A DNA stretch of 62,142 nt, from NCBI GenBank assembly GCA_002753335.1, contig PEAD01000017.1, positions 1-62,142 on the forward strand, written 5' to 3'. Source of the stretch: Nitrospirae bacterium MYbin3. Its GTDB lineage: Bacteria; Nitrospirota; Thermodesulfovibrionia; Thermodesulfovibrionales; Dissulfurispiraceae. Position numbers and translations under genes: made by a program. Shown here one piece after another: positions 42,558-52,130 of this stretch (within the stretch, counting starts at the first letter, position 1; each line of letters starts with the position of its first letter). The notes below the pieces were generated by a model. That model did not search any database. It saw nothing but the letters and a program-made list of their open reading frames with translations, and was not told the origin of the DNA.

Positions 42558-42586
42558 ATTTTAGCTCAATCCCCTAATATTGACAA
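42558..42586 (-). promoter_or_regulatory. promoter of the binding-protein/kinase operon
   Basis: -35 TTGTCA (42586-42581), 17-bp spacer, -10 TAAAAT (42563-42558). The start site would be about 24 nt before the ATG. Confidence 0.65.
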
Positions 42587-42610
42587 CTCAAAAATTCAAC
42601 ACTCAAAAGT

Positions 42611-44551
42611 TCAGGCAGAAAGAAGCTCCCTGATTTTCAAGAGCATATTGTCAGGGTTAATCGGTTTCATGAGAATAGTCGCATCGTCTTCTGCAAACCC
42701 TTTCTGGCTCAGGTATTCACGCGGGTAGCCGCTTATAAAAAGCGCTTTAATATGAGGATTTGTCTTTTTCATTTCGTCCAATATCTCTTTGCCGTTCTTT
42801 TTTGGCATTATAACATCAAGTATCACCATGTCTATTTCCCCGCTCTTTTCTCTGTACAGTTTCAAGCCTTCTTCCGGGTCTTCAATTCTATCAACCTGAT
42901 AACCATGTTCTTCCAGAGTGAGCTTGATAACAGTTCCCACAGACAGATCATCCTCCAGCAAAAGTATCCTCTCTGTGCCTCCTCCTGCTTCTACCGTTTT
43001 TTCTTTTATCGGCTCACTGTGTGTGCTTAGGTGGAGCGGCAGATATATTTTAAAAGTTGTCCCGATTCCCTTTTCGCTGTACACATTGATAAATCCCTCA
43101 TGCTGTTTTACTATCCCGTAAGCCATCGACAAACCGAGGCCGCTGCCTTTGCCCACTTCTTTGGTTGTATAGAAAGGCTCAAATATATGCTTAAGGTCCT
43201 GTTTGTCTATTCCTTCTCCTGTATCGGTTGTTGATATCACAGCATACCGCCCTGTTTTTTCATAGCTGTGCTTTTTGACTTCATTTTCGCCTATTTCAAT
43301 GCTGCCTGTTTCCAAGTATAGTTCTCCGCCGGTTTTCATAGCATCCCGCGCATTGACCGCAAGGTTTATCAACACTTGCTGTATCTGGGATGAATCTATC
43401 ATGCATACGAGTGGAGTTTTAGTTGTTTTTGTCTTGACCCTTATATCTTCACCTATAAGACGGACTATCAATTTTTCTGTATCCAGCAACACCTGATTTA
43501 TATCTGCGGGCTTTACTATTAACACCTGTTTTCTGCTGTAGGCAAGCAGTCCCCGTGTCAAATTAGCGGCTTTTTCGGAAAGGGCAAGGATTTCATCAAT
43601 GAAATCTTTTGTTAATGCTTCACCGGTCTTCTTTTTTATCATGCTGCCATATCCGATTATGCCTTGCAGGATGTTGTTGAAGTCATGCGCAACTCCTCCG
43701 GCAAGCACGCCTACCGCCTCCATTTTCTGGGACTGACGGAGCTGGTCTTCGAGTTTTCTGTGGTCAGTTATATCAAAATTTATTCCGAGCATACGGATAG
43801 GTTTGCCTTCAGAATCCCGGATAACAAGACCGTTGGCCTTTATCTGCTTTACGGTCCCGTTTGGATGCAGTACTCTGAAATCTGTGTTCCATTCTTTTTC
43901 GCCTCTTAAAGCAGCCTCGCATTCTTTAATGGTCTTCTCGCGGTCTTCCGGATGCAGGCCGTTCTGCCATGCCTCGATGCCGCCCGGAAATGTTTCCAAT
44001 GTAAGGCCGTAGAGTTCAAGCATCCGGTCATCCCAAAACATAGTGTTGTCAGTAAGGTTCCAATCCCAGACGCCAAGCTTGGCAGAATCTGTTGCCAGTT
44101 TAAGGCGCTGTGTAAGTGACCTCAGGTTTTCTTCCGCCTGTTTTTGCTCTTCCAGTTGTTTTTGTAATTTGCAGTTTAACCCTTTAATCTCTTCCAGAGC
44201 CTTTGTCAAACTTGGCAGTGCAATAGCCTTGGGAATCAGCGGTATGAAAATAATTGCAGAGAGTAAAGAAACAAACGCTGTGACGCCCTTGACTATTCCT
44301 TCCAGCCAGTATTCCGGAACATATATCGTATATATGGCAAACAGATGCGTAGTGCCGCAGGCGAGGATAAACAGTCCGAAAAGTACAAATATTTTTATAA
44401 AAGGGAGGTCGCGTCTTTTGTAAACAAAGTATAAAAGGGCAAATGTGATCGCGTAGTAAGAGGTTCCTGTAATAGCATCAGAAATTACATGCAGCCAGAC
44501 CAATGGCTTTTCCCACAAAAAACAGAAGCCATGAGCCATGTATTCATTCAT
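42611..44551 (-). CDS. ethylene-receptor-like hybrid histidine kinase
   Basis: 647 aa. Three N-terminal helices (about 21-44, 54-77, 86-110) match the ethylene-binding domain of ETR1 and SynEtr1: WLHVISDAITG...YFVYKRRD and LFILACGTTHLFAIY. With the start at 44551 the copper/ethylene residues fall at Asp25, Cys65 and His69, exactly the ETR1 numbers. An ATG one codon earlier and a distant TTG are alternatives. A coiled coil, PAS (about 145-260), HisKA with AGGVAHDFNNILQG, HATPase (DTGEGIDKQD, GSGLGLSMAYG) and receiver (Asp in MVILDVIMPKKNG) follow. The kinase and receiver resemble those of the 521-aa kinase beside hgcB. The ligand may be ethylene or another small Cu(I) ligand. Confidence 0.88.
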   Translation of the reverse strand: MNEYMAHGFCFLWEKPLVWLHVISDAITGTSYYAITFALLYFVYKRRDLPFIKIFVLFGLFILACGTTHLFAIYTIYVPEYWLEGIVKGVTAFVSLLSAIIFIPLIPKAIALPSLTKALEEIKGLNCKLQKQLEEQKQAEENLRSLTQRLKLATDSAKLGVWDWNLTDNTMFWDDRMLELYGLTLETFPGGIEAWQNGLHPEDREKTIKECEAALRGEKEWNTDFRVLHPNGTVKQIKANGLVIRDSEGKPIRMLGINFDITDHRKLEDQLRQSQKMEAVGVLAGGVAHDFNNILQGIIGYGSMIKKKTGEALTKDFIDEILALSEKAANLTRGLLAYSRKQVLIVKPADINQVLLDTEKLIVRLIGEDIRVKTKTTKTPLVCMIDSSQIQQVLINLAVNARDAMKTGGELYLETGSIEIGENEVKKHSYEKTGRYAVISTTDTGEGIDKQDLKHIFEPFYTTKEVGKGSGLGLSMAYGIVKQHEGFINVYSEKGIGTTFKIYLPLHLSTHSEPIKEKTVEAGGGTERILLLEDDLSVGTVIKLTLEEHGYQVDRIEDPEEGLKLYREKSGEIDMVILDVIMPKKNGKEILDEMKKTNPHIKALFISGYPREYLSQKGFAEDDATILMKPINPDNMLLKIRELLSA

Positions 44552-44667
44552 CATGCTATGATCCACAAATATCCCCCAAACTGCCGCTTGCACATTGCAT
44601 ACAAGAATGATACTACCCCTTATTGCAAATATCAAGGCGGACCGCAGTGCAAAATGTGAAAATTACC

Positions 44668-44696
44668 TTTCCAAATAATGCCTGTATTGCTATAAT
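44668..44696 (+). promoter_or_regulatory. promoter of the 93-aa secreted protein gene
   Basis: -35 TTTCCA (44668-44673), 17-bp spacer, perfect -10 TATAAT (44691-44696). The gene follows about 55 nt later with a GGAGG ribosome site. Confidence 0.5.
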
Positions 44697-44757
44697 TACT
44701 CATTAGCCTGCTAGGCTTATATGATCGGCTATATTTAATCACTACGGAGGAATCGTT

Positions 44758-45039
44758 ATGAAGATAAGAATGTTTTTTGCTGTCTGTATTTTTTTTGTTG
44801 TTTGTGCAACTAATGTTTTTTGTGCTGAACAGTCCAAAGACGATGATGGCAGATACCAGCTCTTTCAGGGCACCTACACCACCATTAACCTGAAGAGGCA
44901 GGAGACATCTACGCATCAAGCTGTGTTTCTTATCGATACCAGGACAGGCAAGGTTAAACGCTATCTCAATATGATTGATGCTGATGGCAAGTATGTTGAG
45001 ACCTGTGGGCCGACCGAATCGCAGCAAGAGAAAAAATAG
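44758..45039 (+). CDS. small secreted protein, unknown function
   Basis: 93 aa: signal peptide (1-22, cut after FCA), then a short beta-rich region (YQLFQGTYTTINL...AVFLIDTRTGKVKRY). Such 'value of a constant plus TGK' segments occur in small periplasmic proteins, but I recognise no family. Strong ribosome site (GGAGGA). 31 nt before the composite lipoprotein gene, so probably cotranscribed. Confidence 0.7.
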   Translation: MKIRMFFAVCIFFVVCATNVFCAEQSKDDDGRYQLFQGTYTTINLKRQETSTHQAVFLIDTRTGKVKRYLNMIDADGKYVETCGPTESQQEKK

Positions 45040-45070
45040 CAATATCACTTTCGCAATAAAGGAGGCTGTG

Positions 45071-47350
45071 ATGAAAAAGCCTTTTGTTTTATTCGCCCTG
45101 TCGCTGATTCTGCTTGTTTCGTGTGTTCCAACCGCAGAAGTTAAGAAGGATGGCCAGGATTTAAGCATAGCCACCGATGAGCTTCCTAGGACTATAGCGA
45201 TACTTCCTTTCCAGAACGAAACTCAGGAAGTAGGCATATCCAACCAGATTCGGCGCTCCTTTGCCAACCATTTCAGCGGAAAGGCCTACCGCGACATAAA
45301 GCTTCCGATAGTGGATGAAAAGGCTGTGCAGCTCGAAAAATCCACAGGAAAGAGCATCGTCGAAATAGCCCCTGCCGAGATTTGTCAGGCGATCGCCTGC
45401 GATGGCTTAATCTATGGCCGTGTGATCGACTATAAAAAAGTTTATGCAGGCGTATATTCGCAGCTTGGAGCAGAGGCAGAGATATGGATGGTAAATGCCA
45501 AGACAGGCAAGGAGATTTTCAGGATACGGGATGCGGTGCGCTACCATGAGGGAGGGGTTCCGATGTCGCCTGTCGGAGCTATAATGACCGCAGTTTCGAC
45601 AGCTATGAACCTGCGCGAGATCCAGCAGGTTAGGATGGTCAATGAGCTTTGCTATAAATTCAATTTGAAAATACCTTCGCCGACAGGCGTGGCCAAAGAC
45701 GATGCTCCTGTAATCAAGGAAGTGCTTACCAACATAAAAGAGGGGCCGTTCAGCAAAGGGAAGGTTATCAGGGTTGGACTTGAGGGTGAGCCCGGCATAG
45801 TCGCGACTTTTGATATAGGCAACTTTAAAAAAGGCATTCTTATGAAAGAAACAAAGCCCGGCATTTATATGGGTGAATATCTTGTTTTGCCGGGGGATAA
45901 TTCGGCAGACATGCCTATCATCGCATCTCTGAAAAGGGCGGGAGGCTATGAAAGCCAGTGGACCGACGTGAGCGGTTTTGTGAGCATTGACACCACTGCG
46001 CCCCCGCAGATAAAGGGGCTGAGGGCCAAAGGTTTTCAGGACAGGATAGAGCTTGCGTGGGAGCCGGTAAAGAATGTGAGCGATCTTGCGGGCTACAAAG
46101 TGCTGAGAAGTGAACAGCCGCTGAGCGGCTTTGCAGAGATAGCAAAAACCGAACAGGCTGTGTTTGAAGACAAGACCGCAAAAGCCGATGCTGTTTTTTA
46201 TTACAGGGTTATAGCTTATGACGCAACAGGCAATGATTCGGAGAATGTTGATTCTGTTAAGTCGGCCTTGGTGTCTAAAGAGCCTGTGCTGCTTTCTGGC
46301 GAAGCTGCCAAGGACACAATCCTTTCGGGCAATTATATTGTCAAGAATTATTATAAAGTTCCGAAGGGCATTACGCTTTCTATTGAGCCTGATACACGCA
46401 TCAGCTTCGACGACAATGCTTCATTGCAGGTCAGCGGCCGTTTGGCTGTCAGCGGAAAAGAGGCCCCCGTTGAATTTGTGCCTGTTCAGGCCAAGAAGTG
46501 GCGGGGCATTGCGATAGACGGCGGCAGCGTCTCTATGAACGGGTTCCGCATAAAGGGCGCAGAGGTTGCTTTGAATATTTCCCATGCTGACGGGACTATC
46601 GAGAATGGCTCTATCTCGGGCAGTGATAAGGGCGCCGTAATATCCGGAGTTCCATCGGTTTCGGTTAAAGGCATGACAGTGTCCAGCAATAAGTTAGGCA
46701 TCGAGCTTATAAAAACAAATACTGTCATAAACGCATCCGGCATTTTTCAAAATGAGCGCGGCGTATTTATGCAGGGCTTTTCTGGAGAGTTGGCTGACAC
46801 AAATATTTACGACAACGGTGAAAATATCGTATCCGAAAATCCTGTGAAGATAGGCGCTAATTATTTAGGTTCTACAAATGTTGAGGAGATGAAAATTAAA
46901 GGCGTAACTGTAACAAAGATATATAACAGCGCGTACCCATCCGGCAAGATAATTGATGCTGTGGCCGACCCCTATGCGTCGCTTTCTCAGGATGAGCGCC
47001 AGAAAAAGGCTGCCGAATTTTTGATAGAGGCTGGCGGTTTTTTCAGACAGAGGAATTACGGCAAGGCCTCGAATCTTTTTGAGAATGCATTGAAGGCCAA
47101 TCCCTCACCGGATACGTTTTATTATTTAGCGCTTTGTTATCAGGAGATGAAGGAAGACGACAAGGCTATGAAGCACCTTGAAGACGGTGTTAAGAAATTC
47201 CCCAACGACTCTACGCTCCAGCGTGCGGTGGGTTTTATGCACTACCAGCGCGGCAATGAACCGGAGGCTAAAAAGGCGTTTTTGGAAGTTATTCGCCTCA
47301 GTCCCGACGACAGACAGGTGAAGTTCTTGCTGGAGAGGATCGGGAAGTAA
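45071..47350 (+). CDS. composite lipoprotein: GNA1162/DUF799, FN3, beta-helix and TPR
   Basis: 759 aa. Lipobox LVSC (Cys17). Residues about 30-210 resemble DUF799/GNA1162 outer-membrane lipoproteins (RTIAILPFQNET, ACDGLIYGRVIDYKKVYAGV, AEIWMVNAKTGKEIFRI). A beta domain follows, then an FN3 domain (about 305-400) and a right-handed beta-helix (about 410-600, parallel-repeat type with repeated ..I..G.I...). Two to three TPR units (about 645-755) end the chain. Many bacteria encode these modules as separate genes; here they are one chain. It is probably an envelope scaffold. I start at the ATG at 45071 with GGAGG ahead. Confidence 0.8.
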   Translation: MKKPFVLFALSLILLVSCVPTAEVKKDGQDLSIATDELPRTIAILPFQNETQEVGISNQIRRSFANHFSGKAYRDIKLPIVDEKAVQLEKSTGKSIVEIAPAEICQAIACDGLIYGRVIDYKKVYAGVYSQLGAEAEIWMVNAKTGKEIFRIRDAVRYHEGGVPMSPVGAIMTAVSTAMNLREIQQVRMVNELCYKFNLKIPSPTGVAKDDAPVIKEVLTNIKEGPFSKGKVIRVGLEGEPGIVATFDIGNFKKGILMKETKPGIYMGEYLVLPGDNSADMPIIASLKRAGGYESQWTDVSGFVSIDTTAPPQIKGLRAKGFQDRIELAWEPVKNVSDLAGYKVLRSEQPLSGFAEIAKTEQAVFEDKTAKADAVFYYRVIAYDATGNDSENVDSVKSALVSKEPVLLSGEAAKDTILSGNYIVKNYYKVPKGITLSIEPDTRISFDDNASLQVSGRLAVSGKEAPVEFVPVQAKKWRGIAIDGGSVSMNGFRIKGAEVALNISHADGTIENGSISGSDKGAVISGVPSVSVKGMTVSSNKLGIELIKTNTVINASGIFQNERGVFMQGFSGELADTNIYDNGENIVSENPVKIGANYLGSTNVEEMKIKGVTVTKIYNSAYPSGKIIDAVADPYASLSQDERQKKAAEFLIEAGGFFRQRNYGKASNLFENALKANPSPDTFYYLALCYQEMKEDDKAMKHLEDGVKKFPNDSTLQRAVGFMHYQRGNEPEAKKAFLEVIRLSPDDRQVKFLLERIGK

Positions 47351-47386
47351 GGCGAAGAACTTGGGCAAGCAGGTACACTCACTCAA

Positions 47387-48745
47387 ATGATACGAGTTGG
47401 TTTTGGCCTTGATGCGCTTTTTTGCGGCAGTCTTATAACAACAGGCTTTTGCCTTTTTTATCTGTTCTGGCTTTACAGAAAGGAAATTTCTGCGCTCTAT
47501 CTGGGAGGAATCTGCAGTTTAGCCGCACTTTTTTATATAATCCCGGTCCTGGTCAAAACAGCAGCTTTGAATCAGGGCGCAGCAGCTGCTATAGAGCATG
47601 GCTCTCTCTATGTACTTGCGCTGTTATTTTGTTTGTACATTAGCAAGATAAAAGAGGCTGCATGGCCTCTTGCGTCACTCCTTTTTCTTGCGGCTATAGC
47701 AGGCAATGATGTATTGCTTTATCTAAATGTTATTTCAACCATCAGACTATTGCCGTCAGGGCTATTGATTTTTGTCTTTGTGCAAGCGTTCATGTTATTC
47801 AAGAGGCTTACCAAGACTTCCATTCAAGCCTCACAATCTTTTGCCCAATTGGCAACGTATGAGCGTTTTGTCCCTAATGAGTTTTTAATAAACCTGAACA
47901 AAAAGAATATAGTTGATGTGAGACTGGGAGACAATACCGAGAAAAGCATGTCTATCCTGTTTTCTGATATGCGCAATTTTACGGTTTTTTCGGAATCGAT
48001 GACTCCTGAAGAAAATTTTAAGTTTCTGAATTCCTATCTTACTGTGATGGGCCCGGTGATCAGGAAGCATAATGGGTTCATTGATAAATATATGGGAGAC
48101 GCCATTATGGCCTTATTCGCTGCAAGCGCCGATGATGCTTTAAGCAGCGCCATAGAGATGCTGCGCAAACTCGTTGGCTACAATGAGGGCCGCGCACGCG
48201 CCAAATATCGTCCTGTCAGCATCGGGATCGGTATAAACACAGGAAGTTTAAGAATAGGAATAATCGGAGAGCATGACAGGATGGAGGCAACGGTCATAAG
48301 CGATGCTGTCAATACCGCCTCGCGTATCGAAGGTATAACCAAAAAATATGGAGTGCCGCTCTTAATCAGCGGTGCAACGTATAGTGCCTTGCAAGATGCT
48401 TCAAAATATAAGATGCGCAGAATCGGCACAGTAAAGGTAAAGGGGAAGGAGCAATGGACCCCGATATGGGAGGTTTTTGATGCCGACCCGCCGGATTGCA
48501 GCAACTACAAGTTGGAGCTTGCATCGACATTTGAAGAGGCAGTTTCGATGTACGAGTCAAGAGCATTTGAGGCGGCATATGATCTGTTCCAGAACTGCTA
48601 CGTTAGGAATCCTCATGATAAACCGGCTAAATATTTCATAGACAAATGCTGGTTGAACATGAAGAGGCCTGAGAGCTATGAAGGGGTGGGGATAGCGCGG
48701 CGTATTATTTATGAACGAAGTGACGATGATTCTGACGTAGAGTAG
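47387..48745 (+). CDS. class III adenylate/guanylate cyclase, membrane-bound
   Basis: 452 aa. Five to six N-terminal helices (about 5-145) lead to a cyclase domain (about 175-360) with SMSILFSDMRNFTVFSE (first metal Asp), HNGFIDKYMGDAIMALF (second metal Asp), GIGINTGSLRIGIIGE and VSDAVNTASRIE. The last ~70 residues look TPR-like (FEEAVSMYESRAFEAAYDLF). It should make cAMP (or cGMP). A YihY-cNMP fusion encoded 19 kb away could be one receiver. The conserved metal-binding residues are in place, so it looks active. Confidence 0.92.
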   Translation: MIRVGFGLDALFCGSLITTGFCLFYLFWLYRKEISALYLGGICSLAALFYIIPVLVKTAALNQGAAAAIEHGSLYVLALLFCLYISKIKEAAWPLASLLFLAAIAGNDVLLYLNVISTIRLLPSGLLIFVFVQAFMLFKRLTKTSIQASQSFAQLATYERFVPNEFLINLNKKNIVDVRLGDNTEKSMSILFSDMRNFTVFSESMTPEENFKFLNSYLTVMGPVIRKHNGFIDKYMGDAIMALFAASADDALSSAIEMLRKLVGYNEGRARAKYRPVSIGIGINTGSLRIGIIGEHDRMEATVISDAVNTASRIEGITKKYGVPLLISGATYSALQDASKYKMRRIGTVKVKGKEQWTPIWEVFDADPPDCSNYKLELASTFEEAVSMYESRAFEAAYDLFQNCYVRNPHDKPAKYFIDKCWLNMKRPESYEGVGIARRIIYERSDDDSDVE

Positions 48746-48756
48746 CCTGCGGCCGG

Positions 48757-50652
48757 CTATTGCGTGTAAACTTCGCGGAATTTCTTGCCGTACATCTTGG
48801 TTTCTATACGGTCGTCGCAGATCACAACCCTGCCGCTGTCGGTTTTAGACCGGATAAGCCTGCCGAAGCCCTGCTTGAACTTTAGCACAGCCTTAGGCAG
48901 GGAATATTCATAAAAAGAGTTGCCGCCCTGTTTTTCTATCTCTTCTGTCCTCGCCTTTACTATCGGCTCTGTCGGCACCTCAAAGGGCAACTTGGTGATT
49001 ACTATGCATTTCAGCGCGTCGCCCTTCACATCAACGCCTTCCCAAAACGAGTCGAGACCGAACAAAACGGTATTTGTCGAATCCCTCATTATCTCTAGTA
49101 TCGTGCTGTTGGGCAGCTCTCCCTGCATCATAGGGTTAAGCCCCATCGAGCTGAGCTCCTCTATCGAGCGCTCCCATGTCCTGTTCATGACATCGCGCGA
49201 GGTGAACAGTGCTAGCAGCCCGCCGTCTTTTCTTGAGGCCTCTGCAATTATTGCTTCTGCAAGTTTTTCTGCAGAGGCGGCCTCTTTATGGTCTATGCCG
49301 CGAAAAATTTTTACCTCTATCATATTTTTCAGGTCGAACGGGGAGGCAAGAGACAGCGTGGCGGTATCATCAAAGCCTAGCAGGTTTTTTATGAATCCAA
49401 AATCTCCTGACACCGACAGTGTGGCTGATGTGAGGAGTACGGTGTTGAAATCTGGCCTGAGGCTTTGCCTCACGAAATCACGCGGATAAACCGGCGACAT
49501 GCGGAGCGCGGTGCGACGCTCCTCTATTTCTGCCCATCTGACATAGTTGTCGTTCTCATCTATCGCGCCTTCCGCAAACGCCTTCAATCCTTCAGCAAAG
49601 GCATGGAGCTTTATAAGGGCTGCCCTCATTTCGAGTTCATCGTCTTCATGAAAAAGGCCGAGCGTGGAGGTCTTTATCTTGCCGGATGCCGATAATATTG
49701 AATCCGCAAGGGCCAATGCAAAATCATTAAGGCTGAATTTGCCCTTTATAGCAGTTCTGTGCTGAAGCCTGTTTTTTGCAGAGACCCAGAAGAGGGACAG
49801 CTCGCTGCGCAGCGCTTCTATAACAGGAAACAGGTCGGGTGATTGGGAAAGGATCCCTTTGTATAGTCCGCGTTCATCAGTGCGCAAAAAACGGTTGAGC
49901 GACCGCTCAAAGCCTTTCTGAGAAAGTGTTATCCCTGCCACTTCTGACAGCACACCATCCAGCGCGTGCGCTTCATCAAGTATGAGAGCTTCTGCCTGCG
50001 GCAGTATCTTGGAATCGGCATGGAACATAGCATTTATGCCGACTAGGGCGTGGTTTGCGACCACTATCTGGGCTTCTTCCCAACGGCTGCGGGCAAAATA
50101 GTAGAAGCATTTTTTGTAGAAGGCGCATCTGTTTGCTTTGCAGGCATCGGCGTCCGAAGAAACACGCTCCCATAAAAGGCTTCTGCGCGCCTCATAATCT
50201 TCTGCGTCGCCGGTCTTGGTCTCTGAGGACCAGCGCACCAGAAGCCTGTATTCTTCGGCTTCCTGAGGGTCCTCGGTTCTGAAGGCATTCAGGCGCCTTA
50301 TGCATAGGTAGTTGGAGCGGCCTTTTGCTATCGCATAGGTGAACGGCTTAATCTTCGAAAGGAAGGCGAGATCCTTGGATGCTATCTGCTCCTGCAGATT
50401 GATCGTTCGTGTAGAAACTATAGCCTTTACCCCGGATAAGATAATCGGGATGAGATAGGCAAAAGTTTTGCCTGTGCCTGTTCCTGCCTCGACAAGCAGA
50501 GAGCCTCCATTTTCGATCGTCTTCGCGCATGCCGTCAGCATAGAAACCTGAGGATCTCTTACTTCATAATCTGGCATGGCCGAGGCAACCTCTTTACGCA
50601 GAAATGCAGAGGCGATGCCAGAAAGGCTGTTTGGTGATTTATTTGTATTCAT
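48757..50652 (-). CDS. dinG: DinG-family ATP-dependent DNA helicase
   Basis: 631 aa from the ATG at 50652. XPD/DinG superfamily 2 helicase: Walker A EAGTGTGKTFAYL, DEAH box LILDEAHALDG, and motif VI GFGRLIRSKTDSG. Four Cys consistent with an Fe-S cluster are present (one in SNYLCIRR, then C-x4-C-x5-C in DACKANRCAFYKKC). It unwinds DNA, G-quadruplexes or D-loops in repair. The start overlaps nothing; the TTG 20 codons earlier would run into the divergent flavoprotein gene. Convergent with the cyclase gene. Confidence 0.93.
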   Translation of the reverse strand: MNTNKSPNSLSGIASAFLRKEVASAMPDYEVRDPQVSMLTACAKTIENGGSLLVEAGTGTGKTFAYLIPIILSGVKAIVSTRTINLQEQIASKDLAFLSKIKPFTYAIAKGRSNYLCIRRLNAFRTEDPQEAEEYRLLVRWSSETKTGDAEDYEARRSLLWERVSSDADACKANRCAFYKKCFYYFARSRWEEAQIVVANHALVGINAMFHADSKILPQAEALILDEAHALDGVLSEVAGITLSQKGFERSLNRFLRTDERGLYKGILSQSPDLFPVIEALRSELSLFWVSAKNRLQHRTAIKGKFSLNDFALALADSILSASGKIKTSTLGLFHEDDELEMRAALIKLHAFAEGLKAFAEGAIDENDNYVRWAEIEERRTALRMSPVYPRDFVRQSLRPDFNTVLLTSATLSVSGDFGFIKNLLGFDDTATLSLASPFDLKNMIEVKIFRGIDHKEAASAEKLAEAIIAEASRKDGGLLALFTSRDVMNRTWERSIEELSSMGLNPMMQGELPNSTILEIMRDSTNTVLFGLDSFWEGVDVKGDALKCIVITKLPFEVPTEPIVKARTEEIEKQGGNSFYEYSLPKAVLKFKQGFGRLIRSKTDSGRVVICDDRIETKMYGKKFREVYTQ

Positions 50653-50729
50653 TTCTAAGCGGTTTACGTTAGCCTTATTTAGTGCTATATTTATCTTACA
50701 GAAGCCGTTCAATTAATTTCATTCAAACT

Positions 50730-52130
50730 ATGCTGAGCCACAACAAAAAATATGACGTTGTTATCGTGGGTGCAGGGCCTGCCGGAATTTTTGCGACACT
50801 CGAGCTGCTGAACGCAAAAAAAGATCTGCGCATCCTGATTGTGGAAAGAGGCAGCGATATAAATGAGCGGCACTGCCCTATGGTGAGCAAAGGCATTAAC
50901 TGCGCCTCATGCGCCGAGTGCAATGTAGTGAGCGGATGGGGAGGAGCTGGCGCTTACAGCGACGGCAAGCTCACTCTTTCCCACGAGATCGGAGGATTCC
51001 TTTCGAGGTATGTTGATGCAGCTGCACTGCAGTCACTTATCAATTATGTGGATGATGTATATGTGCGGTACGGGGCTCCGGGCGAAGTTTACGGCGGCGA
51101 TGAGGCCCAGATTTCGGGGATAAAAGCTTTATGCGCGCGCAATGAACTCACCTTCATGCCTTCTAAGATACGCCATATAGGCACCGACAGATGCAGAGAA
51201 GTCCTGAGAAAGATGAGGGAGTCGATAAACGGCAGAGCCGATACGGTTTTCTGCATTTCGGCCGAAAGTATAATTTCGGAAGACCAAAAGGTTAAGGGAG
51301 TAAGGCTTGACGATGGAACCGAGGTGTCTGCCGAGTATGTGATACTCGCGCCCGGCCGGGCTTCAGCAAAATGGCTCGAATCAGAGGCGCGAAGGCTGAA
51401 GCTTGAGCTGCTCAAAAATCCGGTGGACATAGGGGTAAGGGTAGAGGTGCCTGCGTCGGTCCTGGAGCCGCTCACAGCAATAACCTACGAGCCTAAGCTG
51501 ATTTTTTATTCGAAAAAATTCGACGACAGGGTCAGGACATTCTGTGTGAATCCTTACGGTGAAGTTGTAAAGGAACATCTAAGCGATATCTGGACCGTCA
51601 ATGGCCACAGCTATGCTGGCAAGCGCACAGACAACACTAATTTTGCGATACTGGTGAGCACTTTTTTTACCGAGCCTTTTGACGAGCCGATATCCTACGG
51701 CATGTATATAGCCCGGCTTGCGAACTTTATAGGCGGAGGCGTTATTGTCCAGAGGCTCGGGGATTTGCTTAAGGGCAGGCGTTCGACTCCCGAAAGAATC
51801 TCAAAAGGCATAGTATCACCGACGCTTAAGGATGCAACTCCGGGAGACCTGAGCTTTGTTCTCCCTTACAGGTATCTGGCAAATATAAAAGAGATGCTTA
51901 ACGCTCTCGACCGAATAGCCCCCGGTATAAATTCTGACCACACGCTGCTTTACGGGGTTGAGGTGAAATTTTATTCAAGGCAGGTCAAGCTTAATCAATC
52001 CTTGGAGACCGCTATCGAAAACCTTTTTGCGATAGGCGATGGCGCGGGTGTGAGCAGGGGGCTTATACAGGCTTCTGCCTCCGGCGTTATCGCTGCACGG
52101 GAGATATTGAGGCGCAGTGGAGGATCTTAA
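50730..52130 (+). CDS. FAD-dependent dehydrogenase (COG2509 type)
   Basis: 466 aa. The Rossmann FAD motif VVIVGAGPAGIFATLELL is near the N terminus. SGWGGAGAYSDGKLTLS, VILAPGRAS and the C-terminal FAIGDGAGVSRGLIQASASG complete the fold. Cys in NCASCAECNVVSGWG (C-x2-C-x2-C) may be redox active or bind a cluster. Substrate unknown. It starts 77 nt from the divergent dinG start and overlaps pcm by 14 nt. Confidence 0.88.
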   Translation: MLSHNKKYDVVIVGAGPAGIFATLELLNAKKDLRILIVERGSDINERHCPMVSKGINCASCAECNVVSGWGGAGAYSDGKLTLSHEIGGFLSRYVDAAALQSLINYVDDVYVRYGAPGEVYGGDEAQISGIKALCARNELTFMPSKIRHIGTDRCREVLRKMRESINGRADTVFCISAESIISEDQKVKGVRLDDGTEVSAEYVILAPGRASAKWLESEARRLKLELLKNPVDIGVRVEVPASVLEPLTAITYEPKLIFYSKKFDDRVRTFCVNPYGEVVKEHLSDIWTVNGHSYAGKRTDNTNFAILVSTFFTEPFDEPISYGMYIARLANFIGGGVIVQRLGDLLKGRRSTPERISKGIVSPTLKDATPGDLSFVLPYRYLANIKEMLNALDRIAPGINSDHTLLYGVEVKFYSRQVKLNQSLETAIENLFAIGDGAGVSRGLIQASASGVIAAREILRRSGGS

